Source: Neisseria leonii (GTDB taxonomy: Bacteria > Pseudomonadota > Gammaproteobacteria > Burkholderiales > Neisseriaceae). From it: DNA of 64,000 bases. A model generated the notes under the pieces. It searched no databases, was not told where the DNA came from, and worked only from the letters and a program-made list of their open reading frames with translations. The stretch lies in contig NZ_CP145606.1 of NCBI RefSeq assembly GCF_028776105.2, positions 1,550,001 through 1,614,000 of the forward strand, written 5' to 3'. Position numbers and translations under genes: made by a program. Below are positions 38,844 to 47,681 of this stretch, piece by piece; position 1 is the stretch's first letter; the number at the start of each line of letters is the position of its first letter.

Positions 38844-39254
38844 TCAATCCGTGCCCGCATCGGGTGCGGCCGTCTGAATGGCGGCCAGATTGGTTTCCAG
38901 CCAGTCCGCCAAATCGGCAATTTTCGCCCCTGCCTGCCGCCCGTAATCCGTCAGCGAATATTCCACATGGGGCGGCACGGTGGGGAATGCCCGCCGGTGT
39001 ACCATGCCGTCCCGTTCCAGCTGTTGCAGCGTCTGGGTCAGCATACGTTCGCTGATGCCTTCAATCTCGCGGCGGATTTCGCTGAAACGCTTGGTGCCGC
39101 CGGCCAAAACCGCCATGACCAGCCCGCCCCAACGGCTGGTCAGGTGCTGGAAAATCTGTCGCGACGGGCAGTCTTGCGCCAGCACCCGCCCCCTCCGTCC
39201 GCTTTCCCCGTTTTTTCTCTCCGATATATCAACATCTTGCACAACCACCTCCAA
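38844..39254 (-). CDS. HxlR-family winged-helix regulator
   Basis: A 136-residue MarR-like regulator. The HxlR core runs CPSRQIFQHLTSRWGGLVMA, FSEIRREIEGISERMLTQTLQ (recognition helix), LERDGMVHRRAF and PPHVEYSLTDYG. An N-terminal Cys (about residue 29) is at the position used for redox sensing in some HxlR proteins. It is divergent from the adjacent NAD(P)-binding oxidoreductase, the usual arrangement for such regulators, with a palindromic operator between them. Confidence 0.92.
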   Translation of the reverse strand: MEVVVQDVDISERKNGESGRRGRVLAQDCPSRQIFQHLTSRWGGLVMAVLAGGTKRFSEIRREIEGISERMLTQTLQQLERDGMVHRRAFPTVPPHVEYSLTDYGRQAGAKIADLADWLETNLAAIQTAAPDAGTD

Positions 39255-39266
39255 ACTAACATTTTT

Positions 39267-39289
39267 GTAAGTACTTACGGAAAGTAAGT
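39267..39289. promoter_or_regulatory. palindromic operator for the HxlR regulator
   Basis: GTAAGTACTTAC (39267-39278) is a perfect 12-bp palindrome, and ACTTAC-GGAAA-GTAAGT (39273-39289) is an overlapping inverted repeat. This matches the ACTTAC/GTAAGT-type sites bound by HxlR proteins. It overlaps the -35 region of the oxidoreductase promoter (TTACGG 39275-39280, TATACT 39298-39303, 17-base spacer). Confidence 0.65.
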
Positions 39290-39345
39290 TTAGAAATTAT
39301 ACTGCTCCCACTGCATCATTGCACCAACCGAACGAAAGGAAAATC

Positions 39346-40005
39346 ATGAAGAAATTTGCCGTTATCGGTGCCACAGGCTATGTCGGCCGTGCCGTTGTCG
39401 CCGAACTGGCCGCACGCGGCCACCGCGTTACCGCTTTCTCGCGCCGGCCCGCCGCACAAACGCAGGCGGACAATGTGTCGGCCGAAACCGCCGATGTCAA
39501 TGCGCCCGACTTTGCCGCCCGCCTGGCCGGTTTCGATGCCGTCATCAGCGCATTCAATCCCGGCTGGGACAATCCGAATATCGGCGCGGACTTTAAGCGC
39601 GGTGCCGATGCCGTCGTCGAGGCCGCCAAAACTGCACAAGTTCCCTATCTGCTGCTGGTCGGCGGGGCGGGCAGCCTGTTTGTCGCACCCGGCACCCAGC
39701 TGATTGATACGCCCGACTTTCCGCAGGAAATTTACGACGGTGCCGATGCCGCCCGCCATCTGCTGCGCGGCCTGCAAGATCGGCGCGATGTCAACTGGGC
39801 GATGGTTTCCCCGCCCGCGCGTCTCGGTGCGGAGGCCGGTTACAGCGAAGAACGCACCGGCCGGTACCGCTTGGGTCAAGACGATTTGCTGATGGACGGA
39901 GTACAGCCCGCAGGCATCAGCGTGGCCGATTTGGCTGTTGCCATTGCCGATGATGCGGAACAGCGGGCACACCTGCACCGGCGGTTTACCGTAGCCGCAC
40001 CCTAA
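39346..40005 (+). CDS. NAD(P)-dependent epimerase/oxidoreductase (NmrA/YwnB-like)
   Basis: A 219-residue short Rossmann-fold protein. The nucleotide-binding motif GATGYVGRAVVAELAARGH is near residue 8, and VDAVISAF and LLLVGGAGSLFV mark the following strands. ATG at 39346 with AAAGGA six bases upstream. There is no Tyr-x-x-x-Lys catalytic pair of classical SDRs, as in the NmrA-like group. It is probably induced by the divergent HxlR regulator under redox or quinone/aldehyde stress. Confidence 0.85.
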   Translation: MKKFAVIGATGYVGRAVVAELAARGHRVTAFSRRPAAQTQADNVSAETADVNAPDFAARLAGFDAVISAFNPGWDNPNIGADFKRGADAVVEAAKTAQVPYLLLVGGAGSLFVAPGTQLIDTPDFPQEIYDGADAARHLLRGLQDRRDVNWAMVSPPARLGAEAGYSEERTGRYRLGQDDLLMDGVQPAGISVADLAVAIADDAEQRAHLHRRFTVAAP

Positions 40006-40100
40006 CCGTTTCGGAAAACGGGTGGGCAACAGGTTCCGCCTGCTCCCAACCCCTGCCGCAAACGGCACGGCCGAAATGCGGACAGATACCCCATAGAATC

Positions 40101-40142
40101 AGGCCGTCTGAAAATGCGCAAACCTGCGTTTTCAGACGGCCT
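40101..40142. terminator. bidirectional terminator between oxidoreductase and ggt relic
   Basis: AGGCCGTCTGAAAATGCG and CGCGTTTTCAGACGGCCT-type arms (40101-40142) form a stem of 14 or more base pairs between convergent units. Confidence 0.75.
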
Positions 40143-40171
40143 TGATGCGGCCGAACGGCCGAACGGCGGTA

Positions 40172-40969
40172 TCAGTCGCCCATCACGCGGCCTTCGTGGC
40201 GCGGGCCGGCTCCGCCCGTCAAGCCGCTTTCGCCGATAACGATGCCCTGCACGCCCGAACTCAAATCACGGATTTGTACCTTGCGGCGGTGTTTTCTTCC
40301 AACTCGTACACACTGCCCCGATGAAGACGGTTGGGCAGGTCGATGGCCGTCTGAATGTCCATTCCCCGGTCGATATGGGCCGTCAGGGTTTTGGCAACGC
40401 AGCCGATGATGCGGCTGGCCGCCGGGCAGGAAATAGGCGGCGGTTTCGGGGTAGCGCTGCAAATATTTCTGATTCTGCTCAATCGACTTGGCCATGCGCG
40501 GCGAACGGCAAAACCCTGTTCGGCCAGCGCAATCGGTTTGGCAAACAGGGTGTGCCACGGCAGTTTGCCGTAACGCTTGTGCATGCCTTCCAGCAGTTTG
40601 GGTACGCCCGCCCACCACCGCCTGCATAAATTCGAGCGGTTTGCCGTTTTCGTCCAAGAAAATCTGCGGCGCAGCAGATTGCGGTGCGGTTTCGCACGCA
40701 TCAAAAGTCGTGAGTCTTTTGGCCCGATTATCCCAATAAACGGCAAACGCACTGCCGCCGCGTTTGAGGATTTCGTAGCCTGCTTCGGTCGCCGGCGGGT
40801 TGGCCGATACGGCCATAAATTTTTCCGCCGACACCGGCCGCTGAGCCGTCCGCCCCGTTCCCTGCTCGGGTGCGCGGTTTTCTTCGGCGGCAGGCGTTGC
40901 GAGCCGGAAGGTGTACAGGGCGGCGGGGGGGGGGACGGACAGCAGGCCGATTATCAGGGGCTTGAACAA
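40172..40969 (-). pseudogene. ggt: gamma-glutamyltransferase relic with poly-C/poly-G tract
   Basis: The start frame (TTG at 40969) gives a signal-like sequence, then PVSAEKFMAVSANPPATEAG and YEILKRGGSAF, a classic Ggt N-terminus. Later pieces come from other frames: VPKLLEGMHKRYGKLPWHTL, GMDIQTAIDLPNRLHRGS, and the true Ggt end GIVIGESGLTGGAGPRHEGR. Large parts, including the catalytic Thr region, are absent, leaving about 265 of nearly 600 codons. A run of ten G (40925-40934) lies in the signal-peptide codons. Confidence 0.85.
40925..40934 (-). repeat. 10-base homopolymer tract (G10 on plus, C10 on minus)
   Basis: Ten consecutive G on the plus strand, encoding three prolines in the signal region of the ggt relic. 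Homopolymers of this length are the usual phase-variation switch in Neisseria. Confidence 0.9.
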
Positions 40970-41014
40970 CGGTTGTTCTCCTCGGTGCTTGGCGGCATGG
41001 CAGGCTAGGGAAAC

Positions 41015-41034
41015 GCCGTCTGAATTCAGACGGC
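41015..41034. terminator. perfect 20-bp uptake-sequence palindrome
   Basis: GCCGTCTGAATTCAGACGGC is a head-to-head fusion of two uptake sequences sharing the central AATT. It lies 12 bases past the FAH-family stop. Confidence 0.55.
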
Positions 41035-41046
41035 CCCGCCGCCTGT

Positions 41047-41751
41047 TCAGACGATTTCCGCCCGCAGTACGCCCAGTCCGGCAACCGATGCCTCAATGAT
41101 GTCGCCGCGCACTACTGCGCCCACGCCCGCAGGCGTACCGGTGAAAATCAAATCGCCCGGCTGCAAGGTAAACAGCTGCGACAGGCGGCTGACGATTTCG
41201 GCGGCCGGCCAGATCATATGCCCGATGTCGCTGTGCTGGCGGGTTTCGCCGTTCACACTCAGGCGGATTTCGCCGCTGTTGATTTCGCCCGTATGCGACA
41301 GCGGATACAGCGTGCCGACCGGCGCGGAACAATCGAAAGCCTTGCCCGCTTCCCACGGCCGGCCGGCTTTTTTCATTTCGGCCTGCACATCGCGGCGCGT
41401 CATGTCCAGGCCGACGGCATAGCCGAAAATATGGGCGGCCGCTTCCTGCAGCGCAATATCCGCCCCGCCTTTGCCCACGGCCAGAACCCATTCGGCTTCG
41501 TAATGCAGATCAGCCGTCTGCGGCGGGTAAGGCAGGCGCACGGTCTGCCCGTCTGCCGCCGCAACGACAGAATCGGCATCGCCCGCTTTGCAGAAGAAAA
41601 ACGGCGGCTCGCGCACGGGGTCGCCGCCCATTTCGCGCGCATGGTCGGCATAATTGCGGCCGACACAGTAAACGCGGCGCACGGGAAAGCGCGCCGGTGT
41701 GCCGTAAACCGGCAGCTCGGCGCGTGCAGATGGGGCAAAGACATATTCCAT
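41047..41751 (-). CDS. fumarylacetoacetate hydrolase-family protein
   Basis: A 234-residue FAH-fold protein (acylpyruvase/oxaloacetate tautomerase group). Metal-site and core motifs are YCVGRNYADHAREMG, FFFCKAGDADSVV, LHYEAEWVLAVGKGG (metal Glu), GYAVGLDMTRRDVQ and GDLIFTGTPAGVGAV. The ATG at 41751 is placed seven bases after AAAGG; an ATG two codons earlier is also possible. The exact substrate is unknown. Confidence 0.88.
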   Translation of the reverse strand: MEYVFAPSARAELPVYGTPARFPVRRVYCVGRNYADHAREMGGDPVREPPFFFCKAGDADSVVAAADGQTVRLPYPPQTADLHYEAEWVLAVGKGGADIALQEAAAHIFGYAVGLDMTRRDVQAEMKKAGRPWEAGKAFDCSAPVGTLYPLSHTGEINSGEIRLSVNGETRQHSDIGHMIWPAAEIVSRLSQLFTLQPGDLIFTGTPAGVGAVVRGDIIEASVAGLGVLRAEIV

Positions 41752-41786
41752 CGCCATACCTTTCACAACGTTAAACACGGTTACAC

Positions 41787-41845
41787 CGGTTTTCAGACGG
41801 CCTGAAAACGGCCTGCCCGCTGCCGGAACAGGCCGTCTGAAACCG
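41787..41845 (-). terminator. hairpin after dienelactone hydrolase
   Basis: CGGTTTTCAGACGGCCTG and CAGGCCGTCTGAAACCG form a 17-bp stem with one bulged base, directly downstream of the stop at 41848. Confidence 0.65.
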
Positions 41846-41847
41846 CG

Positions 41848-42585
41848 TCAGAGACAGCGGCCGAACAGATTGAGCATATTCTGCCACGCCGTTTCTGCGG
41901 CTGCTTCGTTATATTCGAGATCGGCACCGTTTTTCCGCCCGTTTTCAGTAGCCTGCGGATTGGTGAAACCGTGCCGCGCACCGGGCAGAATATCGATTCG
42001 GCAGCGCACGTCCGCCGCCGCCATTTCTTCGCGGAACGCGGCCACATCGTCCAAGGTAACCATGCTGTCCAATTCACCGTGCGCCACCAGCAGTTCGGCC
42101 TTCACCATACCGGCCACGGCAGGCTGCTGCGCGGCCAAAACGGCATGGAACGCCGCCACCGCTTTCAAATCCGCACCGCGCCGCGCCATATCCAGCACCA
42201 CTTTGCCGCCGAAGCAGAAACCGGCCGCGCCCAGCGACAAAGCGTTCACTTCGGGGCGGGCGGCCAGCGTTTCATACGCCAGGCGGGTGCGCTCTTCCAA
42301 AACGGCCGGATTGTCGAGCAGGTAGTTCATTTCGGCGGCGGCAACGGCCGCATCGTCGGTCAGCCGCGCACCGCCGTACAAATCCGCTGCCAGCGCGGCA
42401 TAGCCCGCTTCGGCCAAACGCTCCGCCGCCCGTTTGGCGTGGCCGCTCAATCCCCACCACTCGGGGGCGACCAACACGCCCGACAATTCGGCCGCCGCAT
42501 CGGCCGGACGGCAGAAATGGCTGTGCAGGGTAACACCCTGAGAATCGGTGTAGCTTAATGTTTCAGTGATGATTCGGTTTTCCAT
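41848..42585 (-). CDS. dienelactone hydrolase-family alpha/beta hydrolase
   Basis: A 245-residue alpha/beta hydrolase. The nucleophile is the Cys in LGAAGFCFGGKVVLDMA (G-x-C-x-G-G as in dienelactone hydrolase), the acid is the Asp region VAHGELDSMVTLDDV and the base is the His in GARHGFTNPQA. The ATG at 42585 follows AGGAGACCATT. A longer frame upstream gives no similarity. Physiological substrate unknown. Confidence 0.9.
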   Translation of the reverse strand: MENRIITETLSYTDSQGVTLHSHFCRPADAAAELSGVLVAPEWWGLSGHAKRAAERLAEAGYAALAADLYGGARLTDDAAVAAAEMNYLLDNPAVLEERTRLAYETLAARPEVNALSLGAAGFCFGGKVVLDMARRGADLKAVAAFHAVLAAQQPAVAGMVKAELLVAHGELDSMVTLDDVAAFREEMAAADVRCRIDILPGARHGFTNPQATENGRKNGADLEYNEAAAETAWQNMLNLFGRCL

Positions 42586-42930
42586 AATGGTCTCCTCTGC
42601 TGGGTAATGATGATGGAAACAACCGCACGCGGCGGATTCACTATCCAATGAACGGTATCCGATTTTCTGCCGGCTGCGGCAGCGGCTGCCTCGCAGAAAC
42701 AAAACGATGCCGTCTGAACTGCCTGCCCTGCCGCCGTCTGCCGAGCCTTATCCGAACACAACACAAGACAAACCGCATCGGCCAACCGCCCCGACCTCAG
42801 GCGGTTTCAGACGGCATCGAGAGGCTAATCGGCCGGCTGCGCGGCAGAAAACGGCTGCGGACTCTGAACAGAAAAATAGAACATGCGCCGGACAGATTCA
42901 TGCCGGCCGCCATTTTGACCGGCCGTTCCG
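42586..42930. other. 345-base intergenic region, no gene seen
   Basis: Between the dienelactone hydrolase start and the ftsY end. It holds two ATGCCGTCTGAA-type uptake sequences in opposite orientation (near 42708 and 42809). The region presumably contains the dienelactone hydrolase promoter. No convincing gene or repeat. Confidence 0.5.
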
Positions 42931-44166
42931 TCAATCCTCAATCAGCGCATCGACAAAAGCGCGGGCATCGAAGGGACGCAAATCGTCTATGCCCTCGCCC
43001 ACGCCGATGTAGTGCACGGGAATAGGCCGTGCTGAAGCCAGTGCGGCCAATACGCCGCCTTTGGCCGTGCCGTCGAGCTTGGTCACAATCAGGCCGGTTA
43101 CGCCCAGAGCATCGTCAAACGCGATGACTTGGTTGACCGCGTTCTGGCCGATGTTGGCATCGAGCACCACCATGATTTCATGCGGCGCGTCGGGCATGGT
43201 TTTCTGCAATACGCGTTTGACTTTTTTAATCTCTTCCATCAAATGCAGCTGGGTGGGCAGACGGCCGGCCGTGTCGGCCAGTACCACATCGATTCCGCGC
43301 GCCTTGGCCGCTTCCACCGCATCGAAACAGACGGCCGCCGAATCGCCTTTGGCCTGCGAAATGACGGTTACGCCGTTGCGCCGCCCCCATTCCTGCAACT
43401 GCTCGCGCGCCGCCGCACGGAAGGTGTCGCCCGCTGCCAGCACCACGCTTTTACCCTGCTGCTGGAAATATTTCGCCAACTTGCCGATGGACGTGGTTTT
43501 GCCCGCACCGTTGATGCCCGCCATCATGATGACGAACGGGCGGCCGTCGTCTGGCAGCCGCAGGGGCGACTGCAAAGGTTCGAGCAAATCATAAAGCGCG
43601 TCTTTCAGGGCTTGGCGCAGCTCGGTACTGTCGCGCAGGCCTTTGAGCGATACGCGGCGGCGCACTTCGTCCATCAGCCGTTCGGTCGCTTCGATGCCCA
43701 TGTCGCCGGTGAGCAGGACGGTTTCCAGCTCTTCATATAGGGCTTCGTCGATTTTGCCGCCGCCGAACACACCGGCCAGCGATTTGGCCATCTGGTTGCG
43801 CGATTTGCTCAATCCCTGTTTCAGGCGCGCCGCCCACCCGGTTTTTTCCGCTTCGGCAGGCTGTCCGGCCGATACCGGATTTTCCGCCGTATGGCCATGG
43901 TACGCCGGCGGCGCAATCGGCCTTTCTGCCTGAACGGCAGCCGTCTCTCCGTGCGGCACGGCTGTACCGGCTGCATTTTCGGCAGGAGGCGGCGTACTTT
44001 CCGCCTCTGCCCCGCCCTCCGCCGAAGGTTGGACAATCTCGCTCAAATATTGCGGCTCTTCCCCGGTTTCCTGCGGCATCAAGAGGGGGTTGGTTTCAGA
44101 CGGCCTCTGCGCCGTTTGGGCGGTCTCTTCCTCCGGTTGCGGGCGGCGTTTGAACAATCCGAACAT
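42931..44166 (-). CDS. ftsY: signal recognition particle receptor FtsY
   Basis: SRP receptor GTPase for co-translational membrane targeting, 411 residues. An acidic, proline-rich N-terminal A domain (about 1-95) is followed by the NG domain: GINGAGKTTSIGKLAKYFQQ (G1), DTFRAAAREQL, LADTAGRLPTQLHLMEEI (G3), VTKLDGTAKGGVLAALA (G4) and YIGVGEGIDDLRPF. ATG at 44166 preceded by AGGAAAAAAGA. Confidence 0.97.
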   Translation of the reverse strand: MFGLFKRRPQPEEETAQTAQRPSETNPLLMPQETGEEPQYLSEIVQPSAEGGAEAESTPPPAENAAGTAVPHGETAAVQAERPIAPPAYHGHTAENPVSAGQPAEAEKTGWAARLKQGLSKSRNQMAKSLAGVFGGGKIDEALYEELETVLLTGDMGIEATERLMDEVRRRVSLKGLRDSTELRQALKDALYDLLEPLQSPLRLPDDGRPFVIMMAGINGAGKTTSIGKLAKYFQQQGKSVVLAAGDTFRAAAREQLQEWGRRNGVTVISQAKGDSAAVCFDAVEAAKARGIDVVLADTAGRLPTQLHLMEEIKKVKRVLQKTMPDAPHEIMVVLDANIGQNAVNQVIAFDDALGVTGLIVTKLDGTAKGGVLAALASARPIPVHYIGVGEGIDDLRPFDARAFVDALIED

Positions 44167-44288
44167 TTCTTTTTTCCTAACTGACAATCGGCCGCAGCAG
44201 CGGCGTTTTTATATGAAGGTTACTGTATCACATCGGGCACGGCGGGCAAACAAACGGCCGCCGTCCGGCAGCCGTTCTGTATTGATGT

Positions 44289-44975
44289 TCAGAGATAGAA
44301 TTTTTCCAGTACTTTAAGCGTATCGTCGAGCCGGTAAACCAAGGGCTGGCCGGTGGGGATTTCCACCGCCATGATGTCGTCGTCGGAAATGCCCTCGATG
44401 TGTTTGACCAGCGCGCGCAGCGAGTTGCCGTGTGCCGCCACCAATACGCGTTTGCCCGCCAATACGGCCGGTGCAATCTGATCCTGCCAAAACGGCAGCA
44501 CGCGATCGAGCGTAACTTTCAGATTTTCGCCGTCGGGCACGACATCGGCAGGCAGGTGGGCATAGCGGCGGTCGTTATGGGCGGAAAATTCGTCGCTGCG
44601 GTCGAGCAGGGGCGGGAGGGTGTCGTAACTGCGCCGCCAGATGTGTACCTGCTCGTCGCCGTATTGCTCGGCCGTCTGTTTTTTGTCCAAGCCCTGCAAA
44701 CGGCCGTAATGACGCTCATTCAACCGCCAGCTTTTGATTTGCGGGACAAACAGTTGATCGCTCTCTTCCAAAACGATATTGCAGGTTTTGATGGCGCGGG
44801 TCAGCACCGATGTGAAGGCGATGTCGAACTGATAGCCCTGCTCTTTCAGTTTGCGTCCGGCCGCTGCGGCTTCTTCGATGCCTTTTTCGCTCAGTTTGAC
44901 ATCGCGCCAGCCGGTGAACAGGTTTTTGGCGTTCCATTCACTCTGGCCGTGGCGGATAAAGACAAGTTCCGTCAT
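44289..44975 (-). CDS. gpmA: 2,3-bisphosphoglycerate-dependent phosphoglycerate mutase
   Basis: Glycolytic/gluconeogenic mutase interconverting 3- and 2-phosphoglycerate, 228 residues. The phospho-histidine lies in [12 protein letters not shown] at residue 9, with [14 protein letters not shown] and [14 protein letters not shown] completing the active site. ATG at 44975 with GGAG nine bases upstream. Monocistronic. Confidence 0.97.
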   Translation of the reverse strand: MTELVFIRHGQSEWNAKNLFTGWRDVKLSEKGIEEAAAAGRKLKEQGYQFDIAFTSVLTRAIKTCNIVLEESDQLFVPQIKSWRLNERHYGRLQGLDKKQTAEQYGDEQVHIWRRSYDTLPPLLDRSDEFSAHNDRRYAHLPADVVPDGENLKVTLDRVLPFWQDQIAPAVLAGKRVLVAAHGNSLRALVKHIEGISDDDIMAVEIPTGQPLVYRLDDTLKVLEKFYL

Positions 44976-45023
44976 ATTTGCACTCCTCATTTTTGGTTTT
45001 CATGGCGTTCGGGATAGGATTGG

Positions 45024-45090
45024 CATCAGGCCGTCTGAAAACCGTGTGGCCACGGTGAAGACCGGATACGGGATTTCAGACGGCCTGATG
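45024..45090 (-). terminator. rnpB terminator
   Basis: CATCAGGCCGTCTGAAA (45024-45040) and TTTCAGACGGCCTGATG (45074-45090) are exact 17-bp inverted arms immediately downstream of the RNase P RNA. Confidence 0.65.
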
Positions 45091-45102
45091 CGCCGATTCG
45101 GG

Positions 45103-45470
45103 GCACACGGGCAGGACGGTAAGCCGGGTTCTGTCGCGGACAGTCATTCATCTAGGCGTGCCGTTGCCGGCACACTCAAGCAACCTACCCGAACGCTCGG
45201 CGGGCCGCGTCAATGCGTTCTGTTTGGTCTTGCTGCGGATGGGGTTTGGCCTGCTGCGTCTTGTTGCCAAGCGCACGGTGCGCTCTTACCGCACCTTTTC
45301 ACCCTTGCCTGTGCCTGCCGGTGCAGGCCATCGGCGGTTTGGCTTTCTGTTCCACTTTCCGTCGCGTTGCCGCGCCCGGCCGTTAGCCGGCATCCCGCCC
45401 TGTGCAGCCCGGACTTTCCTCCCCGCAGGCTGTGAAGCCCGCGCGGCGACTGTCTGTCCTGCCCGTGTGC
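45103..45470 (-). ncRNA. rnpB: RNase P RNA, bacterial class A
   Basis: The catalytic RNA of ribonuclease P, which matures tRNA 5' ends. On the minus strand the 5' end GCACACGGGCAGGACAG pairs with GTCCTGCCCGTGTG at the 3' end (helix P1). Universal segments are visible: GAGGAAAGTCCGGGCT near the 5' side, and near the 3' side the GGGTAGGTTGCTTGAG region and AGAACCCGGCTTAC, the tRNA CCA-binding strand. Length is about 368 bases, typical of class A. Confidence 0.95.
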
Positions 45471-45476
45471 GCGGCG

Positions 45477-45482
45477 ATTATA
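45477..45482 (-). promoter_or_regulatory. rnpB: rnpB -10 box
   Basis: A perfect TATAAT on the minus strand places the transcription start near 45470, where helix P1 begins. No good -35 was found at the expected spacing. Confidence 0.7.
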
Positions 45483-45497
45483 GCACAGGCTCCCCCG

Positions 45498-45824
45498 TCA
45501 GCCCGCAAACGGTTCGACGGCGGCCGCCGCGCCCGAGGTTTCGGCCAATGCGCGGTTGAGCACGGCGAAAAACTCGCTGCCGTCGCGCGCGGCCAGCCAT
45601 GCACCGTCTCTCAGCGAAAAATGGTAACCGCCGCTTTTGGCCGCAATCCACAATTCCTGATTGGGCGTGTGGCGGTTGATGACGATCTGGCCGCCGCCGT
45701 CTGCTTCCAGAGTCAGCACATTGCCCGCCAAACGGCAGTCGACATCCAAACCCGCCTCGTCGATTTGGTCTTCGATATGGGCAAACAGACGGTCGGTGTA
45801 CTGCAAAAACGCGCTTTCGGTCAT
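45498..45824 (-). CDS. cyaY: frataxin homologue CyaY
   Basis: A 108-residue frataxin-type iron-binding protein that modulates iron-sulfur cluster assembly. The acidic N-terminal helix ([20 protein letters not shown]) and the beta-sheet signature ([20 protein letters not shown], then GGYHF) are present. Two adjacent ATGs (45827, 45824) are possible. A longer open frame upstream covers the lptM region and is an artefact. It is divergent from lptM-lysA, as in other beta-proteobacteria. Confidence 0.93.
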   Translation of the reverse strand: MTESAFLQYTDRLFAHIEDQIDEAGLDVDCRLAGNVLTLEADGGGQIVINRHTPNQELWIAAKSGGYHFSLRDGAWLAARDGSEFFAVLNRALAETSGAAAAVEPFAG

Positions 45825-45857
45825 CATGGTTTTATGTTGTTCCGTTTTTTGTGTAAG

Positions 45858-45874
45858 ATGGCAAATCTTGCCAT
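45858..45874. promoter_or_regulatory. 7-bp inverted repeat in the cyaY/lptM intergenic region
   Basis: ATGGCAA-ATC-TTGCCAT is a perfect inverted repeat with a 3-base spacer, centred between the divergent cyaY and lptM starts. It could be an operator or a small terminator-like stem. Confidence 0.35.
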
Positions 45875-45892
45875 ATCTGCCGACAAAATACC

Positions 45893-46090
45893 ATGACGCG
45901 AACCACTCTTGCCTTACTGCCGGCCGCCGCACTCCTGTTGTCGGCCTGCGGCTACAAAGGCGATCTCTACCTGCCGCGCGAAGGCGATAAAGCCCGTTTC
46001 GGCGTGATCCAGACCGGCCTGCCCCTGCCCGGCCGCACGCCCGCCACCGTACCGCCCCCGTCCAATTCAGACACACCGGAACAGCCATGA
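45893..46090 (+). CDS. lptM: LPS translocon maturation lipoprotein LptM
   Basis: A 65-residue lipoprotein (YifL/LptM family) that aids assembly of the LptDE lipopolysaccharide translocon in the outer membrane. Signal sequence with lipobox LSAC and acylated Cys 19, followed by the family motif GYKGDLYLP. The rest is proline-rich and disordered. The stop overlaps the lysA start (ATGA), the classic lptM-lysA arrangement. Confidence 0.9.
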   Translation: MTRTTLALLPAAALLLSACGYKGDLYLPREGDKARFGVIQTGLPLPGRTPATVPPPSNSDTPEQP

Positions 46091-47310
46091 CCCTCTCTTG
46101 CGAACATATCAGCTACACCGCCCTGGCCGAACAATTCGGCACTCCGCTCTACGTTTACAGCCAATCCGCCATCGATGAAGCATTTGCCCGTTATCAGACG
46201 GCCTTTGCCGCCCTCAACCCCTTAATCTGCTATGCCGTCAAAGCCAACGGCAATTTGAGCGTGCTGCGCCGTTTCGCCCGGCTGGGCAGCGGCTTCGACA
46301 TCGTTTCCGGCGGCGAACTGGCACGGGTGCTGGCGGCAGGCGGCGATGCGGGCAAAACGATTTTCTCCGGCGTAGGCAAAACCGAAGCCGAAATCGAATA
46401 CGCGCTCACGGCGGGCGTGAAATGCTTCAATGTCGAATCGCTGCCCGAGTTGGAACGCATCAACCGCGTGGCAGGCCGTCTGAACCGCACCGCGCCGGTT
46501 TCGCTGCGCATCAACCCCGATGTGGACGCGCAAACCCACCCCTATATTTCCACCGGTCTGAAAGCCAATAAATTCGGCATCGCCATGCAGGACGCGCCTG
46601 CGGCATACGCCCGCGCCGCCGCGCTGCCCCACCTGCGCGTTACCGGCATCGACTGCCACATCGGTTCGCAACTGCTCGACAGCGCGCCGCTGACGGAAGC
46701 AGCCGAACGCCTGCTTGTTCTGGTAGACAACCTTGCCGCACAAGGCATCGTGCCGGAACACATCGACTTGGGCGGCGGCATCGGCATTCCCTATCGAGCA
46801 GACGAAACCGCGCCCGATTTGTCCGCCTATGCCGCCGACATCGCCAAACTGTTGGCCGGACGGCCGCTGTCGCTGATTCTCGAACCCGGCCGCAGCCTTG
46901 TCGGCAACGCCGGCGTACTGCTGACGCGGGTGGAATTCGTCAAACACAACGGCGACAAAAATTTCGTCATCGTCGATGCCGCCATGAACGATTTGATGCG
47001 CCCCACGCTCTATCAGGCCTACCACCATATCGAACCGGCCGAAACGCCGTCTGTCGCGCCGTTTGAAGCCGACATTGTCGGCCCCGTCTGCGAAACCGGC
47101 GATTTTCTCGCCCAAGGACGCAGCATTGCGGCACAGGCAGGCGACCTGCTTGTAGTGCACGGTGCGGGGGCTTACGCCGCCAGCATGGCAAGCAACTACA
47201 ATACCCGTCCGCGTGCGGCCGAAGTGCTGGTATCCGGCAGTGAAGCCAAACTCGTGCGTGCGCGCGAAACGGTGGCCGGTATGCTGGCCGCCGAACAGGC
47301 CTGCCTGTAA
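46087..47310 (+). CDS. lysA: diaminopimelate decarboxylase
   Basis: Last enzyme of lysine synthesis, a PLP fold-III decarboxylase of 407 residues. The PLP lysine is in [16 protein letters not shown] near residue 54. Further motifs are [54 protein letters not shown] and the active-site Cys in [11 protein letters not shown]. Translationally coupled to lptM. Confidence 0.97.
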   Translation: MTLSCEHISYTALAEQFGTPLYVYSQSAIDEAFARYQTAFAALNPLICYAVKANGNLSVLRRFARLGSGFDIVSGGELARVLAAGGDAGKTIFSGVGKTEAEIEYALTAGVKCFNVESLPELERINRVAGRLNRTAPVSLRINPDVDAQTHPYISTGLKANKFGIAMQDAPAAYARAAALPHLRVTGIDCHIGSQLLDSAPLTEAAERLLVLVDNLAAQGIVPEHIDLGGGIGIPYRADETAPDLSAYAADIAKLLAGRPLSLILEPGRSLVGNAGVLLTRVEFVKHNGDKNFVIVDAAMNDLMRPTLYQAYHHIEPAETPSVAPFEADIVGPVCETGDFLAQGRSIAAQAGDLLVVHGAGAYAASMASNYNTRPRAAEVLVSGSEAKLVRARETVAGMLAAEQACL

Positions 47311-47334
47311 GCGGACAGCTTTCCGTACCGCACC

Positions 47335-47396
47335 GAGGCCGTCTGAAAACAGAACAGCGTTTTAGCTTCGCAGAAACTGCGTTTTCAGACGGCCTC
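47335..47396 (+). terminator. lysA terminator
   Basis: GAGGCCGTCTGAAAAC (47335-47350) pairs exactly with GTTTTCAGACGGCCTC (47381-47396), 24 bases after the lysA stop. Confidence 0.75.
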
Positions 47397-47681
47397 GGTT
47401 TACGCAGAGAATCCAAGAAGGAAAACATCCGAAACCGATTTATGTCCCGATGATGTGCAGGATTTGAAGATTTGCCTGCGCCAGTATCAAGACCAATACA
47501 CCGTTCGCCCCTGAACGGCACAAGCATCAAACTCAGGCGGCAAATTGACATCTGCCGCCCGAGTTTGTGAAGCATATACGCTCTCAACCCGGCCGCCTGT
47601 CAGTATGCCGAGTGATTTGAGTTGTACAAAAATTACCGGATTGCACTTTGAATAAAAATACCGTATCTGTGCGCGGGCGGC
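47397..47681. other. intergenic remnant with a strong hairpin, no intact gene
   Basis: The region between the lysA terminator and the LolA-like gene. A 14-bp stem (AAACTCAGGCGGCA and TGCCGCCCGAGTTT, 47529-47566) is the main structure. Short open frames on the plus strand (SETDLCPDDVQDLKICLRQY) hint at a degraded gene but no family was recognised. Confidence 0.45.
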
